Source: Lachnospiraceae bacterium
GTDB lineage: Bacteria > Bacillota > Clostridia > Lachnospirales > Lachnospiraceae
Assembly (NCBI GenBank): GCA_910575275.1
Contig: CAJTEE010000004.1
Coordinates: 105,703-169,702, forward strand
Direction of reading: 5' to 3'
Length of the DNA: 64,000 bases
The notes under the pieces are model-generated. The model searched no databases, was not told where the DNA came from, and was given only the letters and a program-made list of their open reading frames with translations. Below, one piece after another: positions 33,956-43,703 of the stretch (position 1 is its first letter; every line of letters starts with the position of its first letter). Both the position numbers and the translations under genes were made by a program.

Positions 33956-35338
33956 TTATTGTCCCAGGAGCTTTTCCCCCACTTTTACGATATCGCCGGC
34001 ACCCATAGTTATCAACAAATCACCGTTTACACATTTTTTTAAAAGAAATGTCTCGATTTCATCAAAGCTTGGAAAATAGTGGGTATCTGTCCCCAGCGCG
34101 GCAATCTTTTCTGCCAGGAGCGCGGAGCTCATTCCCAGGGTATCTGTCTCACGGGCCGCATAGATATCGGCAAGCACCACATGGTCGGCTGCCGAGAGCG
34201 CCCTTGCAAAATCCTCCAAAAGAAGCTTTGTCCTCGTATACGTATGGGGCTGGAACACGCACCAGACCTCTCTGTGCGGGTAATTTTTCGCCGCCGAGAG
34301 CGTTGCCGCGATCTCCTGCGGATGGTGCGCATAGTCGTCGATCACCGTCACGCCGCCAATCACGCCCTTTTTCTCAAACCGCCTGTGTGTACCCGAATAC
34401 GCGAGAAGTCCCTCACGGATCACCTCGCCCCGGACTCCAAGCTCGTGAGCCGCCGCAATGGCTGCCAGGGAATTATAGACATTGTGAAGCCCGGGTACCT
34501 TGAGCGAAATCGTTTCCATGCGGGTCCCGTCCACAAGAAGCGTATAAGACGCGCAGGCCCTCTCGTCAAAAACGATATCGGCCGCACTGTAACGGCTCCT
34601 TTTCGGATCGCTTCCGACCGAAATGACCCGGATCGGAAGTCCCTCATAAAAATATTCCGGGTCCCGAATGTCGCTGTTGAGAATCAGCGTCCCTCCCTTT
34701 GGCAAGAGCTCCACAAAGCGCCGGAATGAATGGCGGATGTCGTCAATGTCCTTAAAAAAGTCCAGATGATCCGCCTCGACATTCAAAATAATCTCCATCG
34801 TCGGGAAAAACGAAAGAAAGCTGTTGGTGTACTCACACGCCTCCGTGACGAACAGCTCCGGACCGCCGACACGGATATTGCCGCCGATCGAATCGAGCAT
34901 CCCGCCGACCGAGATCGTCGGATCCTTCTTCGCCGCCATCAAAATCTCCGTCAGCATCGAGGTCGTCGTCGTCTTTCCGTGCGTGCCGGATACGGAAACA
35001 GACTGCCTGTAATTTTTCATGAGCTGCCCCAAAAGCTCGGCGCGTGTCAAAATCGGCACGCCACCTTTTACAGCCGCAGCAAATTCCGGGTTATCGGCGT
35101 GTACGGCCGCCGTATAGACTGCCGCGTCGATCCCCTCTGTTATATTTTCTGCACGCTGCCCGTAGACTACACGGGCTCCGTGCTCTGTCAGCCGTCTTGT
35201 GAGCTCGGACTCTCTGGCATCCGATCCCGATACCGTAAAGCCCTGTTCTAAAAGGACCTCGGCCAGGCCGCTCATGCTGATGCCGCCGATTCCGATAAAA
35301 TGGATATGGCCCGGCTTTGTAAAATCGATCTGATACAT
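33956..35338 (-). CDS. murC: UDP-N-acetylmuramate--L-alanine ligase
   Basis: MurC adds L-alanine to UDP-MurNAc in the cytoplasm, the first peptide step of peptidoglycan synthesis. This 460-residue protein shows the nucleotide-binding start HIHFIGIGGISMSGLAEVL, the ATP loop VSGTHGKTTTTSM, the metal-binding EACEYTNSF and NVEADHLDFF, and the C-terminal DDYAHHPQEIAATL. The ATG before YQIDF is used because GAGAGGAG lies about 6 nt upstream. Confidence 0.95.
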   Translation of the reverse strand: MYQIDFTKPGHIHFIGIGGISMSGLAEVLLEQGFTVSGSDARESELTRRLTEHGARVVYGQRAENITEGIDAAVYTAAVHADNPEFAAAVKGGVPILTRAELLGQLMKNYRQSVSVSGTHGKTTTTSMLTEILMAAKKDPTISVGGMLDSIGGNIRVGGPELFVTEACEYTNSFLSFFPTMEIILNVEADHLDFFKDIDDIRHSFRRFVELLPKGGTLILNSDIRDPEYFYEGLPIRVISVGSDPKRSRYSAADIVFDERACASYTLLVDGTRMETISLKVPGLHNVYNSLAAIAAAHELGVRGEVIREGLLAYSGTHRRFEKKGVIGGVTVIDDYAHHPQEIAATLSAAKNYPHREVWCVFQPHTYTRTKLLLEDFARALSAADHVVLADIYAARETDTLGMSSALLAEKIAALGTDTHYFPSFDEIETFLLKKCVNGDLLITMGAGDIVKVGEKLLGQ

Positions 35339-35437
35339 GTGTTTCTCCTCTCGGATTCCTACCTTTAGTATATGCCGCAGAGCGTACACTGCGCTTTTTT
35401 AAGCCTTCCGGCCACAGGTCCTTCGCCTATTAAACGC

Positions 35438-35977
35438 TTACGCCGCAGCCCTCCCGCCGAACAGGACGCGTTTATACCGCAAAAGTGCTGTCAAAAGAAG
35501 CTGTCCTAAGACACCGACCGCCAGAATCTCCCCGATCCCGATCGTCACCATCATAAACCCGATCATGTCCGGGGAACCGTACGCATACCGGAGCACCCAC
35601 GGGATCAGAACCACATTCGAAAGGATCGGAGGAAGGGATACAAGATAGCGGTTTTTCCGCACTGCATAGCTTCCTAACGCCCCGATGAGTGTCGCAAGGC
35701 TTCCGAATATCACGTCAAGCACCGCCGCGGACCCTAAAAGATTCGCAAGCAGGCAGCCGATAAACAGCCCTGGAACGGCAGCCGGCGTAAAATAGGGCAG
35801 AATGCAGAGCGCCTCAGAGATCCGAAACTGCACGGGCCCGAAACTGATCGGTGCAAATACCAGGGTAAGCGCCACATAAACGGCCGCGATCGCCGCCCCA
35901 TACACCATATGCCACAGTGCCTTTCCGTCACCGAATAACAGTACATAGAGCGGGCTTCTTGTCTTTTCTTTCTTCAT
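35438..35977 (-). CDS. queT: QueT-family queuosine-precursor transporter
   Basis: This 179-residue membrane protein has about five to six helices and belongs to the QueT family of ECF-type S components that import preQ1 or related queuosine precursors. Typical features are the FAPISFGPVQFRISEALCIL block and the glycine-rich GCLLANLLGSAAVLDVIFGS segment. It is a single gene with its own promoter and a leader of about 80 nt that ends in ACTAAAGGAG, as expected for a gene under a preQ1 riboswitch. Confidence 0.9.
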   Translation of the reverse strand: MKKEKTRSPLYVLLFGDGKALWHMVYGAAIAAVYVALTLVFAPISFGPVQFRISEALCILPYFTPAAVPGLFIGCLLANLLGSAAVLDVIFGSLATLIGALGSYAVRKNRYLVSLPPILSNVVLIPWVLRYAYGSPDMIGFMMVTIGIGEILAVGVLGQLLLTALLRYKRVLFGGRAAA

Positions 35978-35985
35978 ATTCCGTT

Positions 35986-36056
35986 TTCTCCTTTAGTTTT
36001 GTTGTTTTGCCTCTCGGCCCGATGAGGAAGGTCTCGAACTCACCGGTCTCTGGCAC
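35986..36056 (-). promoter_or_regulatory. Structured queT leader, candidate preQ1 riboswitch
   Basis: Between the inferred start point and the ribosome binding site, CCGGTGAG pairs with CTCATCGG, GCC-GAGA-GGC forms a small stem-loop, and an A-rich tract leads into ACTAAAGGAG. PreQ1 riboswitches commonly precede queT and use an A-rich tail overlapping the Shine-Dalgarno sequence. I could not match it to class I, II or III. Confidence 0.4.
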
Positions 36057-36063
36057 AGATGCT

Positions 36064-36092
36064 ACTATAGCACATGCCTGTCGAAAATGCAA
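36064..36092 (-). promoter_or_regulatory. Promoter of queT
   Basis: TTGCAT (36087-36092) and TATAGT (36064-36069) on the minus strand are 17 bp apart, about 85 nt before the queT ATG. Confidence 0.65.
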
Positions 36093-36118
36093 GCGTGCGG
36101 CTTACGGCTTCCCTGCGC

Positions 36119-37477
36119 CTACAAAAGTCCCTGGATCAGAATTACCAGAATTAACACCGGTAGCACGTAGCGCAGATAGCCCTTTAAGAGCTTCGAATCC
36201 GGAAGTCTAAGCCCCTCTCCTTCGTTGGCCTCCGCCAGATACCGGTCGTAGCCCCAGCCCCATTTTGTGACGCAGAAAAGCAGATATACGAGGGAGCCTA
36301 ATGGCAGAAGCAGATTGCTGACCAAAAAATCCTCGCTGTCCAGCACATCCCGGCCGCCGATTAAATGCAGCCCGCTCCAGAGATTGTAGCCGAGCACGCA
36401 GGGGAGGCTCGCGAGAAGAATCAAGACAAAATTGATTCCAACCGCCTTCTTCCGGCTCCATCCAAAGTTGTCGATCCCGCAGGCGATCAGATTCTCAAAC
36501 ACCGCGATCACGGTCGAAAAGCTCGCAAAAGTCATAAAAAGGAAAAATAAAGCTCCCCAGAACCGGCCTCCGGCCATGTTGACAAACACATTCGGCAGCG
36601 TGATGAAAATAAGCTTCGGCCCCGCATCCGGCTGCACGCCAAAGGAAAAGCAGGCCGGGAAAATAATGAGCCCCGCCATCAGCGCCACAAACGTATCCAG
36701 CGCACAGATGCGCACCGCCTCGCCTGTAAGCGTATGCCGGCTGGACATGTAGCTCCCGAATATCTCCATGGCGCCGATTCCCAGACTCAGCGTGAAGAAC
36801 GACTGGTTCATCGCCGCCATGATCACCGTGCCATACCCGGTCTCGGCTGCCCGTGAAAAATCAGGCAGCAGATAAAAGGCCACACCCTCCCTGGCCCCGG
36901 ACAGCAGAAGGCTGTGCAGCGCCAGAACAAGGATCAGCGCCAAAAGTGCACACATCATCCATTTCGTGATCCGCTCCAGGCCTCCCTGCAGCCCTGCGCT
37001 GCAGACAAGGAAGCCGACCGCAACGGTAAGCACCATCCAGGTTCCCATCTCCCATGGGTTTCCTAAAAGCGCCTCAAACACGCCCCCTGCCGCGCCGGAA
37101 TCGAGCCCGTTAAACGTGCCCGCCGCAAATTTGAAAAAATATCCGAGCATCCAGCCCGAAACCGTTGTGTAATACATCATCAAAAGATAGCAGCCCGCCA
37201 TGCAGAACCAGCCGTGGATATGCCAGCGGCTCCCCGAGGGTTCAAGCGCCCGGTAAGCCCCCACCGCGCTTTTCTTTCCGGCGCGCCCTACGGCAAGCTC
37301 CATTGTCAGAACCGGCACGCCCATGCAGAGCAAAAACAACAGGTAGAACAGGACGAATACGCCGCCCCCGTTTTCTCCCGCCACATAAGGGAACCTCCAC
37401 ACGTTTCCGATTCCGATCGCACACCCGGCACTGACCAAAAGGAAGCCAAGCCGGGAGCGGAAATTTTCTCGATTCAT
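36119..37477 (-). CDS. Sodium-dependent transporter, NSS/SNF family
   Basis: This 452-residue transporter has 11-12 membrane helices and the LeuT-fold signature of the neurotransmitter:sodium symporters. The first helix carries GFLLVSAGCAIGIGNVWRFP and YVAGENGGG, the sodium and substrate site. Bacterial NSS members take up amino acids, tryptophan and alanine among them, or small amines; this substrate is not predictable. It starts 11 nt after the VanZ-like gene, whose end contains its AGGAG site, so it is the last gene of the DUF4132 operon. Confidence 0.92.
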   Translation of the reverse strand: MNRENFRSRLGFLLVSAGCAIGIGNVWRFPYVAGENGGGVFVLFYLLFLLCMGVPVLTMELAVGRAGKKSAVGAYRALEPSGSRWHIHGWFCMAGCYLLMMYYTTVSGWMLGYFFKFAAGTFNGLDSGAAGGVFEALLGNPWEMGTWMVLTVAVGFLVCSAGLQGGLERITKWMMCALLALILVLALHSLLLSGAREGVAFYLLPDFSRAAETGYGTVIMAAMNQSFFTLSLGIGAMEIFGSYMSSRHTLTGEAVRICALDTFVALMAGLIIFPACFSFGVQPDAGPKLIFITLPNVFVNMAGGRFWGALFFLFMTFASFSTVIAVFENLIACGIDNFGWSRKKAVGINFVLILLASLPCVLGYNLWSGLHLIGGRDVLDSEDFLVSNLLLPLGSLVYLLFCVTKWGWGYDRYLAEANEGEGLRLPDSKLLKGYLRYVLPVLILVILIQGLL

Positions 37478-37488
37478 CTTTCTTTCTC

Positions 37489-38022
37489 CTATTTTTGTAT
37501 ATTTTTTATTTGGGCTCCTGCCTCTGCCCGTTCCCGGCGCTGCTGCCAGTGGTATAAAAGCATTGTTAGAGCCCCTGCCCCGATCCCGTCGATCAGGACA
37601 TCCGAAACACGGCCCGCCCTTCCCGGGACGAAAATCTGGTGGATCTCATCCGTACAGGCATAAAAGAGTGTCAGCGAAAATGCCCTTAAAGGCCATTTTT
37701 TCCCTCTCAGCCCGGAGCCATATAGCCCGAGCAGGATCGTGCCGCAAAAGATCACGTATTCTGCCATATGTGCCGTCTTCCGGACCGGCAGGCTTAATCG
37801 TTCGCACCAGGCCTGCACGCTATCCTGCCCCGTGTCGAAAAGCCGCGTTGCATCGGCGATCCGCAGGAGGAGCCGTGTCACGGAATCACTCGTCTTTGTG
37901 GACGCCGCGGCAGGCTGCGCAGAAAACCCGAATATCAAAGCCGCCATTCCGATGGCCGGAAGCCACATCAAAAGCATTCGTCGGCGCGCCCGATTCGCCC
38001 TTTGCTTTCTGTAAAAATCCAT
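37489..38022 (-). CDS. VanZ-like membrane protein
   Basis: This 177-residue protein has about four helices. It carries the VanZ-like pattern PVRKTAHMAEYVIF and ACTDEIHQIFVPGRAGRVSD followed by DVLIDGIGAG. VanZ gives low-level teicoplanin resistance in the vanA element, but most chromosomal members have no known role and may be membrane-embedded enzymes. It lies 17 nt after the giant DUF4132 gene and 11 nt before the NSS transporter. Confidence 0.85.
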   Translation of the reverse strand: MDFYRKQRANRARRRMLLMWLPAIGMAALIFGFSAQPAAASTKTSDSVTRLLLRIADATRLFDTGQDSVQAWCERLSLPVRKTAHMAEYVIFCGTILLGLYGSGLRGKKWPLRAFSLTLFYACTDEIHQIFVPGRAGRVSDVLIDGIGAGALTMLLYHWQQRRERAEAGAQIKNIQK

Positions 38023-38039
38023 GGAAATGCCCGCCTCTC

Positions 38040-41000
38040 CTACCGGATCTGAGAGAGGATCGACGGGTCCTTGATCTTTGTATCCTCTGCAAACAGCAGG
38101 ATCTTCGACATGATCTCCGCCGTCTTCGGATCGTCATCCACAAACGGCAGGAACAGACGGCCGCGTTTTTGCGAGTGGACCGGCACCACATACAGCATCG
38201 CGTTTCCGAGCTGATGGACGACGCCGCTCCCCAAGTGCACCGTGTAGCGGCCCAAATGGCCGTCAATCACCGCATGGTTCCCCTCGAGGCGGACGTTTTT
38301 GATCCCGAACAGATCCAGATTGCACTCGACGATCGCCCGGCGCATCTCAACGGTCGAATGGCTGGTCTCCGGGTCCACGCCGCCGGCATGCGCGACGCTC
38401 ACGGCTAGGTCCACATCCCGCATGACCTCGCTGTAGATCACATCGGGAACATCTCCAATCCGAATTGTCTCAAAGGTTTTCCGGTTTGTAAAGACCACAT
38501 ATTCCAACGTCGGCGCCTCGATGTCACTCGGCGAAAACCAGTCGGCCATCGCGTAAATCCTGGCAACGATATTTTCCTTATAGTAGATCTTTTGAAGTCC
38601 ATCTTCATAATCGGCCACCCATCTGCGGCTTTTTAACGCTCCCACCGTCTTCTGCGGCTGGATTTGGTTCCCCGCAAACATGAGAGAATGATCCTTTAAA
38701 AGCTCCTCCGGAAGCTTCACGTACAGCTCACGGAACACCTGTTTGAAGGGCTGGCAGAGCCGGCGTTCAAACAAAAGCTTCTGCCAGTCATGCCACTCGC
38801 CACTCTCATAGAGGTCGAACGGATGCGCGATCAAAAGGAAGGCATCCCCAGAAAGCTTTTCAAGCGCTCCGGTCCGGTCCGAAAGTCCCTTTTCTGTGAG
38901 GAAGCCGAACCGGCGTTCCTTCCCCTCCCCGGCCGTCATAAATACGAGCGGCTCTAAGATCGGCCGCACCACCGGATTCCTCCCGAGCGCCCAAAGTTCC
39001 CACGCCTCAAAGGCCGTCCGGTCCTCCATGGCCTGCTCTAACATAAGCCGGGTCCGGCTATACTGCTCCTTTAACTGCTTATGCATCGCCTGGTATTCCA
39101 GCACCAGGGCGTTCTTTTTCTCCTTGGCCGGCACCGACTTTAACGCCTTACCGTCCCTTTGGCACAAAAGCGCGGATTTCCCCGTCTCATCCACAAACAG
39201 GCGGATCTGGGCCCCGCTCTCTCCAAGCGGCTTCCATTCCAGATACGCTTCCAGATCCTCGGTAAGCTTCGTCTCCATGCGCAGCGTCAGCCGCATCACG
39301 TCGGTAAAGCCCGCATTGACGCTTAAGTTTCTGAGTGCCAGCTCCACGGCCCGTCCCTCGCTGGCCCGTCTCTGGGAGCCGAAGCTTCTGCTCTCCTTTT
39401 TAAAACGCTGGATGAACTGATAGCGCTCCAAAAGCTCATCCTCCCGCCGAAGCCGATCCGCAGACAGAGGCAGAAGGGAAAGGCTCATCAAAAGATCCTT
39501 GTTGCGTTTGGCTACAATCTCCTCTGTCAGCTCGGCAAACGTCACATTCCCGAGAGCCGCGTCGGCATATTTACGCGCCCTGGCATGGGCCGTCCCGCTT
39601 GAGGAGTATTTTGCCGCATCGTATAAAAGCTTGAAATCCTTCTCGCCAAGCTTTTCATAGGCCTCAAAAAACCAGTGGACGTCAAAGGCTCCATCTTTTA
39701 GCTCCTCCGGCGAAAGCGGTGTGTATTTGGCGACCATGGAGGTGACAAACTCGTCCATCTTCTCACTGGTGTGCGCCATGAAATAATAGCAGCCGCTCTG
39801 GAAGCCCGGGACCTTTAAATATTCCTCGAACATCGGGATCCACTGCTCTGCGTACATGGCGACCTCAACAAGCCGCTTTTTCGTGATGCTGCTTCCCTTC
39901 AGCGCCTTTTTCAGATCGGCAGCTGTCTCTCCGGGCGCGGGGCAGCACACCTTCAAAAGATGGCTTAAGACGACTCTGCGGCTGGTTCGTTCGGCCCCGT
40001 AGGCATAATTGCTCCGGTACAGCGTATCCTGCCCCAGTGCGTTTAAGATGCGCACCAGCGTGCCGATGCCGTACACCACACGAATGGAAGAAATATGGAA
40101 GGAGAACGGCGTCTCCTGCTCGCCGCGCACCAGCTCCACCGCCAGCACCAGAGGCACTAACTCCCGGTACAGCTCATGTGCAAAGGCCATCTCCGGCATC
40201 TCATCCCCGATCGTGTCAAAGCGGTACTTTCCATCCACACGTTCGATCCGGTTCGGACCGAAAAACCGATCGACATCCGCTGGCCTGGCTTCCCGGAAGG
40301 AGAGCGCCCCCTTCTGCTCGACGGTCGTGACCGGTGCGAGAAGCTCTCCGATATTTAAAAATGTAAATACCGCTTTATAAAACTGCTCCTTATCCCAGAA
40401 GCCCCGCCGCCAGCATTTCACATAATCCCGCATGGACAGATACGGGGAGCGGATATAGCCGCCCTGCTGGCTTTTCGCCTCTTTGTCCTGCTCCAGGATC
40501 CGGTTGTAGCGCTCCTGCAGGAGAAAACGCAGCGTAAACGCACTGTCCCAGTCCTCCTCCCCGGCAAGCCCCATCCAGCTTCGCATCTCATTAAAAATCG
40601 GGAGCTCTGCCGCCCGGCGTTTTACGGTCTCGATTGTCCCGTTCCAGCGTTTCTGGTCGATCTGATAGACCGCCTCCGCATCATCCATGACCTCCAAAAG
40701 CCTGGCCGTCCCAATCAGTCCCCAATGGGCCAGCAGGGAATCCGGGACGTACTGGCGGAACAATACATCGACCACAGTCGATGCCTGCGTCCCGAACCGC
40801 AAGCCCTGCACCAGCTCCCTAAACGGCGGCTTCTTTAAAAGTCCCTTTCCGAATACCTTTTTGTAAAGCGCGGCATTCTTCTCATAGGCCCCTCTCCCGT
40901 GGCGGCATCTCTCGTACAAAAACATCTCCAGAAGGAGTCCCGGCGTCTGAATCTCCTCCCTGTAAAAGTTTTCCCAGAGCTCCTGAAACGGATACTCGTC

Positions 41001-43202
41001 CAGCGGCTTTAGATCGGGCGTATCGGCCCGTTTCCATCTGCACCGGTCAAGCCGGGTCCCCAAAAGTAGCTCGTCTCCGTACGCATTCGTATATTCTAAC
41101 GTCTGGTTCTTTTCGATCAGCGCATTTAACCTAGTCAGGGCGCGGATGCAGGCCGCCTCGCCGCAGGAAAACAGATCCGCCGCTTCGCTTTTCTCCGCTT
41201 TTACGGGCGGCAGCGTCCACTCCCGCTTCGGATCATACAGGCCGAAGCCAGGCGTGTTTAAAATATCCTGCGCCTCGCTCCCTTCGCCGATTAACTCCTT
41301 TAACAACACCTGTTCCTTCGCCGTCGGCTCCCCAAGCGTCTGCAAAAGCGGTTTCAGGGCGGCAAACTCCGCCTCGTTTTTCTTCTTGGCCCGCAGCGCT
41401 AACTCCAACGCGCCCATATGGCATTCCTCGGACTTCTCCTGAAGCAGCCGCCCCACACAGGCGCGAAGCTCCTTGGGCCCCTGGCGCTCTAAAAGAGAAA
41501 GCGTCTGGGAGCGCCCCTTTTTGTATTTCAGATTCCTCTCAATCCGCTCATAGTCGCAGTCCGTAAGTTCCATGTCCTCCACAAGCTTAAACGCCGCGCA
41601 CATGGTCCACTCCTCCGGATTATGCAAAAGATCAAACAGGATCTCCTTCTTTGCCGGCGTATCCGGGCGGTACAGAAGCACTCGGGCCGCCACGGCCCGG
41701 GAGGCTGCGCTGTAGGTCTCCCCCTGGCCGATCACCGGGACCAGGGCGGCCGCCTCGTCCAGATATTCTTTATCCTGCAGCATCCATGCCAGGCAGCATA
41801 AGCGCACAGCCAGATCCGACCGGCTTAGTGAGACCTGATACCAGGGGAAAATGCACGGGTCAAGAATAAGCCCCTTCTTGGGGAGCCCCTCATAGAGCTT
41901 CTTTAAAATCTCATAGAGCCTGCGCGCCTCCGCCTCATCCGCAAAGCCTTCATGAAGCGGGAGCTTTTTAGGCGGAACCACCTTCGCATCCCGCGCGGAA
42001 TAATACGACTGCTCGTTTCCAGCCGGCTTGACAAGCTCCCTGAGTTTCCAGCCCTCCTCGGCCATAAAGCCGGGCATGAAGCAGGCCGCAAGCTCATAGT
42101 CGTCCGGGTACCGCAAAAGGACCTCCTTGGCCGTCTGCATTTTTAAGTCCGCCTGCTGCAGGGAGCGATTAAAGTAGGAAGCGGTCATTTTCTGGTTCTT
42201 CGTCCCGTATCGAACCAGGGAAAGCTCCGCGTCGATCGCCTCCTGCGCGTCATAAAAGCCCAAGCCCCAGAGTGCACAGCTGATCGCAACCGAATCATTC
42301 GTCTTTAACTGTTCCGTGCAAAAGGTCCGATCCCGCACGCACTGCCCCATGAGCCGGACTAGCTTCTCCGTGAGTCGGTCCACACTGTTTTCGTTAAAGA
42401 TCCCGATCCACGTCGAAACGGCTCTCTTAATCGACGAATACCGGATCAGGTTGTTGTCCTCAATCACCTTGAATAAGGAAAGGAACGCCTCCGGGCGGCC
42501 CGCATCCATGCTCTCGCACACAGCCTGCCTCGCCCCCTCCTGGAGTCTGGCCGCGAGCAGGAAGTCTCCGAGCAGCTTGTACATGTCCTCCCGTTTGCAT
42601 TTGATGAGCCCCAAGATCAGCTCCCGGCTGATCATTGCCGTATTCCCTTCTCCAAGCAGGATATCCCGCACCGCCTGCAGCGTCTCCTCGTTTCCCCGAT
42701 CGAGCTGCGCCGCCAGGATCCCGCTGTACTGCCAGTATTCCGTCCTCGCATGGTCATAAATCTCCGGCTCCACCTCGCCTGTCAGAAGCTTCGCCAGGGA
42801 GCCGCCGTAAAAATCCAGCCGCGAATAGGCCCACATAAGGCGAATGGCCGGCTGGACGAACGGTACATAGCTTTTGGAGCGCACCGAGCGCCTGTACCAG
42901 CCCGCGGTAAACTGGAACTGATTCATCTCATCAAGTGCATAGAAAAACTCCTCCTGCTGCTCCTTCGGCACGCAGACGGCCACAAGGCCAGATAGTCGGC
43001 CCTTAAAAAGAGCGCTCAAGGTTCTGTATGTCCCCTGCCGCAAAAGCTCTGTCAGCCATTCCGTCGATTTCGTGGAGATCCCGTTTCCCGTCCCGGGAAG
43101 CAGCTCCTTTTCTGCGGCGGTAAGCCCCGTCGCCTGGCCTCTCACCCGGTTCACCCAGGTCTCTCTCAGCTTACTCCTTGTCTGATAGGTAAAATCCGCC
43201 AT
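38040..43202 (-). CDS. 1720-residue DUF5724/DUF4132-type protein, function unknown
   Basis: This very large cytoplasmic protein has no signal peptide. Residues 1 to about 1300 are helical and HEAT/armadillo-like. The C-terminal 250 residues match the DUF4132 type: TLEYVVFTNRKTFETIRIGD, then DVIYSEVMRDVDLAVSVAHA and the closing GRLFLPFVDDDPKTAEIMSK with KDPSILSQ. The N-terminal part resembles DUF5724. DUF4132 proteins occur in E. coli (MolR/YehI) beside MoxR-ATPase, VWA and SWIM-domain genes, but none of those partners is here. The upstream partner is a small unknown protein 12 nt away. Domain names come from memory. Confidence 0.8.
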   Translation of the reverse strand: MADFTYQTRSKLRETWVNRVRGQATGLTAAEKELLPGTGNGISTKSTEWLTELLRQGTYRTLSALFKGRLSGLVAVCVPKEQQEEFFYALDEMNQFQFTAGWYRRSVRSKSYVPFVQPAIRLMWAYSRLDFYGGSLAKLLTGEVEPEIYDHARTEYWQYSGILAAQLDRGNEETLQAVRDILLGEGNTAMISRELILGLIKCKREDMYKLLGDFLLAARLQEGARQAVCESMDAGRPEAFLSLFKVIEDNNLIRYSSIKRAVSTWIGIFNENSVDRLTEKLVRLMGQCVRDRTFCTEQLKTNDSVAISCALWGLGFYDAQEAIDAELSLVRYGTKNQKMTASYFNRSLQQADLKMQTAKEVLLRYPDDYELAACFMPGFMAEEGWKLRELVKPAGNEQSYYSARDAKVVPPKKLPLHEGFADEAEARRLYEILKKLYEGLPKKGLILDPCIFPWYQVSLSRSDLAVRLCCLAWMLQDKEYLDEAAALVPVIGQGETYSAASRAVAARVLLYRPDTPAKKEILFDLLHNPEEWTMCAAFKLVEDMELTDCDYERIERNLKYKKGRSQTLSLLERQGPKELRACVGRLLQEKSEECHMGALELALRAKKKNEAEFAALKPLLQTLGEPTAKEQVLLKELIGEGSEAQDILNTPGFGLYDPKREWTLPPVKAEKSEAADLFSCGEAACIRALTRLNALIEKNQTLEYTNAYGDELLLGTRLDRCRWKRADTPDLKPLDEYPFQELWENFYREEIQTPGLLLEMFLYERCRHGRGAYEKNAALYKKVFGKGLLKKPPFRELVQGLRFGTQASTVVDVLFRQYVPDSLLAHWGLIGTARLLEVMDDAEAVYQIDQKRWNGTIETVKRRAAELPIFNEMRSWMGLAGEEDWDSAFTLRFLLQERYNRILEQDKEAKSQQGGYIRSPYLSMRDYVKCWRRGFWDKEQFYKAVFTFLNIGELLAPVTTVEQKGALSFREARPADVDRFFGPNRIERVDGKYRFDTIGDEMPEMAFAHELYRELVPLVLAVELVRGEQETPFSFHISSIRVVYGIGTLVRILNALGQDTLYRSNYAYGAERTSRRVVLSHLLKVCCPAPGETAADLKKALKGSSITKKRLVEVAMYAEQWIPMFEEYLKVPGFQSGCYYFMAHTSEKMDEFVTSMVAKYTPLSPEELKDGAFDVHWFFEAYEKLGEKDFKLLYDAAKYSSSGTAHARARKYADAALGNVTFAELTEEIVAKRNKDLLMSLSLLPLSADRLRREDELLERYQFIQRFKKESRSFGSQRRASEGRAVELALRNLSVNAGFTDVMRLTLRMETKLTEDLEAYLEWKPLGESGAQIRLFVDETGKSALLCQRDGKALKSVPAKEKKNALVLEYQAMHKQLKEQYSRTRLMLEQAMEDRTAFEAWELWALGRNPVVRPILEPLVFMTAGEGKERRFGFLTEKGLSDRTGALEKLSGDAFLLIAHPFDLYESGEWHDWQKLLFERRLCQPFKQVFRELYVKLPEELLKDHSLMFAGNQIQPQKTVGALKSRRWVADYEDGLQKIYYKENIVARIYAMADWFSPSDIEAPTLEYVVFTNRKTFETIRIGDVPDVIYSEVMRDVDLAVSVAHAGGVDPETSHSTVEMRRAIVECNLDLFGIKNVRLEGNHAVIDGHLGRYTVHLGSGVVHQLGNAMLYVVPVHSQKRGRLFLPFVDDDPKTAEIMSKILLFAEDTKIKDPSILSQIR

Positions 43203-43214
43203 CGTTTCTCCTTT

Positions 43215-43631
43215 CTACAGCCCGGACAGCATGGCCAGTCTGATAAAGGTAAACACCATCCCGTCCCTCCAGGGTATTTCCTCGTCTAACCCGGTAAGCT
43301 CCGTCTCATCCGCAAAAATCCGGTAAATTCCATCCAAAAAGCTCTGCAGCGCATTTTCCTCCGCCGCTTCCAAATCTGCGTCGTTTCCGCCGCGCAGCCC
43401 GAACGCCACCTTTCCGGCCTCTGCCTTCTCCTTGATTTCCTCCTTTGTCAGATATGGGAGAAGCTGGCCTGTGTCCTTTCTCTCATTATACTCCCGCACG
43501 CCAAGCTCCACAAGCTCCAGGACCAGCTCCCGTACATTCTCCGGTCTCTTGGGGAGCACATAAGCAGTCGGCTCCACGCCGCCCCTCCTTTGCTTCCACA
43601 GTTTTTTCATCCGAACCTGAACCGTATACAA
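43215..43631 (-). CDS. Small protein preceding the DUF4132 gene, unknown function
   Basis: This 138-residue protein (PTAYVLPKRPENVRELVLEL and YNERKDTGQLLPYLTKEEIK, ending DGMVFTFIRLAMLSGL) is probably globular and alpha/beta. The TTG start is chosen because GGGAGG lies about 8 nt upstream and the promoter lies just before it; the ATG at about 43610 is the alternative. Longer frames run back into the trpA terminator and trpA itself. Its tight spacing to the 1720-residue gene suggests a partner or chaperone for that protein. I do not recognise the family. Confidence 0.65.
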   Translation of the reverse strand: MYTVQVRMKKLWKQRRGGVEPTAYVLPKRPENVRELVLELVELGVREYNERKDTGQLLPYLTKEEIKEKAEAGKVAFGLRGGNDADLEAAEENALQSFLDGIYRIFADETELTGLDEEIPWRDGMVFTFIRLAMLSGL

Positions 43632-43674
43632 ATCTTTTCCTCCCTGCCGTATAGACTGTAAATACTTTTTTCCC

Positions 43675-43703
43675 ATTATACTAAGAAACCGGCCGGCATA
43701 CAA
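43675..43703 (-). promoter_or_regulatory. Promoter of the DUF4132 operon, embedded in the trp terminator
   Basis: TTGTAT (43698-43703) and TATAAT (43675-43680) on the minus strand are 17 bp apart. The -35 box and most of the spacer lie within the hairpin that follows trpA. Confidence 0.65.
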
